Shown here: positions 25,036 to 27,818 of the stretch, piece by piece
How positions within the stretch are numbered: position 1 is the first letter of the stretch
How the letters are laid out: the number at the start of each line of letters is the position of its first letter
Assembly: GCA_003427395.1 (NCBI GenBank)
Contig: BFEA01000061.1
Span: 2,333,071-2,360,888, forward strand
Length of the DNA: 27,818 bases
Direction: 5' to 3'
DNA from: Chara braunii
Taxonomy: Eukaryota > Streptophyta > Charophyceae > Charales > Characeae
Position numbers and translations under genes: made by a program
Notes under the pieces: generated by a model
The model's input: only the letters and a program-made list of their open reading frames with translations
Told to the model about the DNA's origin: nothing
The model's database searches: none

Positions 25036-27650
25036 CCTATTAACATCTGAAGTTGAGCTCAGCTGCAAGCACATGTACTACAACAACGAACAGCAGAAAA
25101 AAAAAACACGAGGATGCACACCAACCGCCATCATCAGTCTCTTGACAGAAGAGCCTTCAAGGCCCCTCCCTCCCCACCACTGACAAACAAAAATGTATCA
25201 TCTTGCACATTGCGTAGCCCTCTGTCTTTCCTTGATCCATCTAATCAACCCCCCCACCCCCCCCCCCCTCCNCNCNGCCCCCTNAAACCCCTCTTGCACA
25301 GGATCACAAAACCTTTCCACCCTCCTCCACTAGTAAAACCCCTTGTGATTTCTTCACGTTCCTCCTCACCGTTGTACACCGCCACCTTCTCTCACCATCA
25401 CCGCTCAATCAATCCAGGACTCGATCAATCAAGGCATTCTCTACCAGCATGCTCATCGTTCCCTTTGCCGTCGAACCAGGACTCTCAGAGATGAGATCGC
25501 AATCCACGTGTAGAAGACCAGGGATTGCACACCAGCAAGCCACAGCTGGAGTGCTCTCTTCACGTTCGGGAATAGGTCAAAGTCGACGTCCTTCCAAACG
25601 ACACTCTAGCTTATCAGGTCATCCTGCGCAAGTGAATCTGACGGTGAAAAAGGTCAGATGATTTCCGCGAAGTCCTAGTGTGAATACGGCCTTAATCGTT
25701 CATCAGCAACACTGAAGGCCTCCTCCGCCATTTTTATTTCCAGGCATATACCGTGGTCGCAGGGATCGGGATTGCACCCATCCCAATACCAACAGGACCA
25801 GGTGGGGGTCGTAGCCGAAGGGGCGTCAGAGAAAGGTAAGGAGGCGGGAGGGGTGTAGCGCAGGGTCGTCGGTTCAGTCGTAGAAGTCCAGCCAGTGGTC
25901 TTGTCTTGTCTTGTCTTGTCTTGAGGAATATCACCCTCCCACCCCCTCAAGCAGGATCTTAGGGCCTCAGGGCCTGTCTCCACTGCACAGCATGCTAAGC
26001 GCACTGGAGCTGGAAATCGTCCCAACACATTCACAATGTTCGATCGGTCGGAATGGATCTGGTACGTAAAAGAGTCCGGATGCATGTCAAATGTTCAGTA
26101 GTGGAGCGAGGCCCTTACTTGTACTCGAATCTCGTGTGCTTTGTACCGCGGAGCATTCTAGTTTCGACTGATGTTTCATGTTGTTGGGGGGGGAAGAGGG
26201 GGGGGGAGCGGACAAAAATCCTGAGAACGGTGAGATCCCGATCCCGGTTCTGCAACAACAGGACCTTACAGATCAGCGCCGAGATCCCTTTCAGCCTTCG
26301 AGTTGGAAATCTCTCTTTTTTTTTTCTACATACGGATCCATTTCACACCCGTCAGGGAAATCGTTGTCCCGATGTTCCGCCATGATGGACCCCCCTTTCA
26401 CTTGATCTAGACTAGATACGGGTCGTCTCACGCTTTCATTGAAGAATCCAAGGGTAACACTCCCTCCCAGCTGTCGGGATCGCGATCGAGAATCACTCGG
26501 TACTCAATCTTTCTCTCAACTCAACTTGGCGAAAATGCTCAGAGGGAAAAACTCTTCTGCGACAGAATTTCCGGGCTTGCAAAATAAACCAAGTACCGAC
26601 CATCAACCCCACCTACACCTCCGCATATACTCATATTGCTTGTGACTTCACCGAGGGCACCTCCCGCGTATCATCATCATCATCATCATCATCATTACTT
26701 CAACGGAAGACGACAGAATCGATCCCACGCCGGAATAATGCATATCCGCGTATGGAACCTCCTGTACCTCTTTCTTTACTATTCTGCCAAGACGACGGGT
26801 CAGCAAGCAAGCAACCTCCTAAGACGGTTTGTGATTGCTCATCAAAAATCACGCATTATCAAATCAATCATCAAATCAATCGTCAAATCACGCATCATCA
26901 AATCACTCGTCAAATCAAAAACACCACCATCCCTCCTAACGTGGTTGTAAATTCTCATCAAAGACTCGTCAAAGCAAAACCAGCTCACACGAATGCCAGT
27001 TCCAGATCAAACAAAATAAAAACGCATCATACTTGGGACTGTTTTAAATCCACCTTTGGTTGGTTTTCCCCAAAATCGTAGAATACTGTAAAATACCACT
27101 CGCCTCTACAATCGCCGAAGTCAAGAGGAGTCCAGCCGGTAGGCCCCGGTAACCCGCTCCAAGCGCCTCGCTCCACTACTCACCAACTGTCCAAAATGAA
27201 AATGTCCAAAATGAAAATGAATGTTGCGCTAGAAGATGGAAAGATACACCGCCATATATTTTAGTAAATCTTTCGTGCATGTCGAGAGTAGTGGATACAG
27301 GCCCCAAATTACCCCCCAACCCTCCGTCAGGGGCCAGAGTGTTCCAGTTATTTATGCACTACCAGGCCGCCCAGTCGCATTCGGCGCAGCGCGAGGGAAA
27401 AAGGGGGCAAGGAAGAATTTGAAAAACAGAAATTTGACAAATGGATATAAACAAACTAAAAAGACGAATTATGCCAACACTACTCTAGATGGAGCGTCTC
27501 ACATCACATCAATGTGCAGCGCCAGAGAATGATCCAAACCACTTCAGACGTTGGATTGCGCATATCCAACGGACGATCATCGGCCGGTGGATTGGGCATC
27601 CAACGGATCAAGATAAGCCCTCTGCTCCACCTTCTTCACTCCGCGTTTAG
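25036..27650. other. Non-coding stretch, no recognised gene
   Basis: Open frames are short and low in complexity. It holds a C-run with ambiguous bases (25248-25284), a TCTTG pentamer array (25899-25923), a CAT array (26671-26695), degenerate ATCAAATC repeats (26840-26920), and two copies of a CCAAAATGAAAATG string (27190-27215). Confidence 0.6.
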
Positions 27651-27762
27651 TCTATAGAGAGAGAGAGAGAGGGAGAAATTGAAAAGGACTTCGACTGAAA
27701 TAGCACAGTCCTGTTCCCAGAAGCGCGTAATTACTGCCCTCCCCGATCTTCTCACCCACCCC

Positions 27763-27818
<56 letters not shown>
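27763..27818. repeat. (TC)n microsatellite at the window edge
   Basis: A pure TC run to the end of the window. A shorter (AG)n run lies at 27655-27671. Confidence 0.95.

Overview
The window is repeat-dense eukaryotic nuclear DNA. It holds retroelement domains, long A/T homopolymers, many microsatellites, an assembly gap of about 540 N and a Tn5/Nextera adapter at the left edge. I see no intact host gene. Nothing names the species. A Penelope-like element (PLE) with its GIY-YIG domain upstream of the reverse transcriptase (the arrangement known as Chlamys/Naiad) and a plant-style type III hammerhead ribozyme favour the green lineage, perhaps a large-genome streptophyte alga such as Chara. This is inference; such PLEs also occur in invertebrates and protists. 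Left part (1-6371): an antisense, 5'-truncated LINE copy (68-1366) lies head-to-head with a longer L1-like LINE (about 1370-6371). The longer copy has an APE endonuclease, an FADD reverse transcriptase, a C-terminal Cys/His motif, a 3' UTR and a poly(A) tail, and is broken by at least four frameshifts. Two more copies of its 3' tail lie at 16645-16794 and 18846-18903. Middle part (8730-13068): a decayed PLE. It opens with a sense-strand type I hammerhead ribozyme (8730-8795), then a gag-like basic ORF with a zinc-knuckle remnant and a SAP-like segment, a GIY-YIG endonuclease, a Cys/His motif and a PLE-type reverse transcriptase. Stops and frameshifts interrupt it. From 13374 to 16094 a (TA)n-bounded repeat family occurs in several partial copies. 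On the minus strand it encodes a complete type III hammerhead ribozyme (13436-13495), with a degraded second copy (15864-15920) and a copy cut by the gap. Between them lies a minus-strand gene relic with a cysteine-peptidase-like GHY segment followed by two RING-like Cys/His fingers. Right part (16100-27818): no convincing genes. It holds MITE-like elements with TTAAACCACCAGTACTTGG-type termini, an inverted-repeat element, a 148-bp minisatellite, a tRNA-like sequence, a G-quadruplex-type tract and simple repeats. The most notable content is two structurally different self-cleaving ribozyme families within 5 kb on opposite strands, one attached to a permuted PLE and one to a small non-coding repeat.
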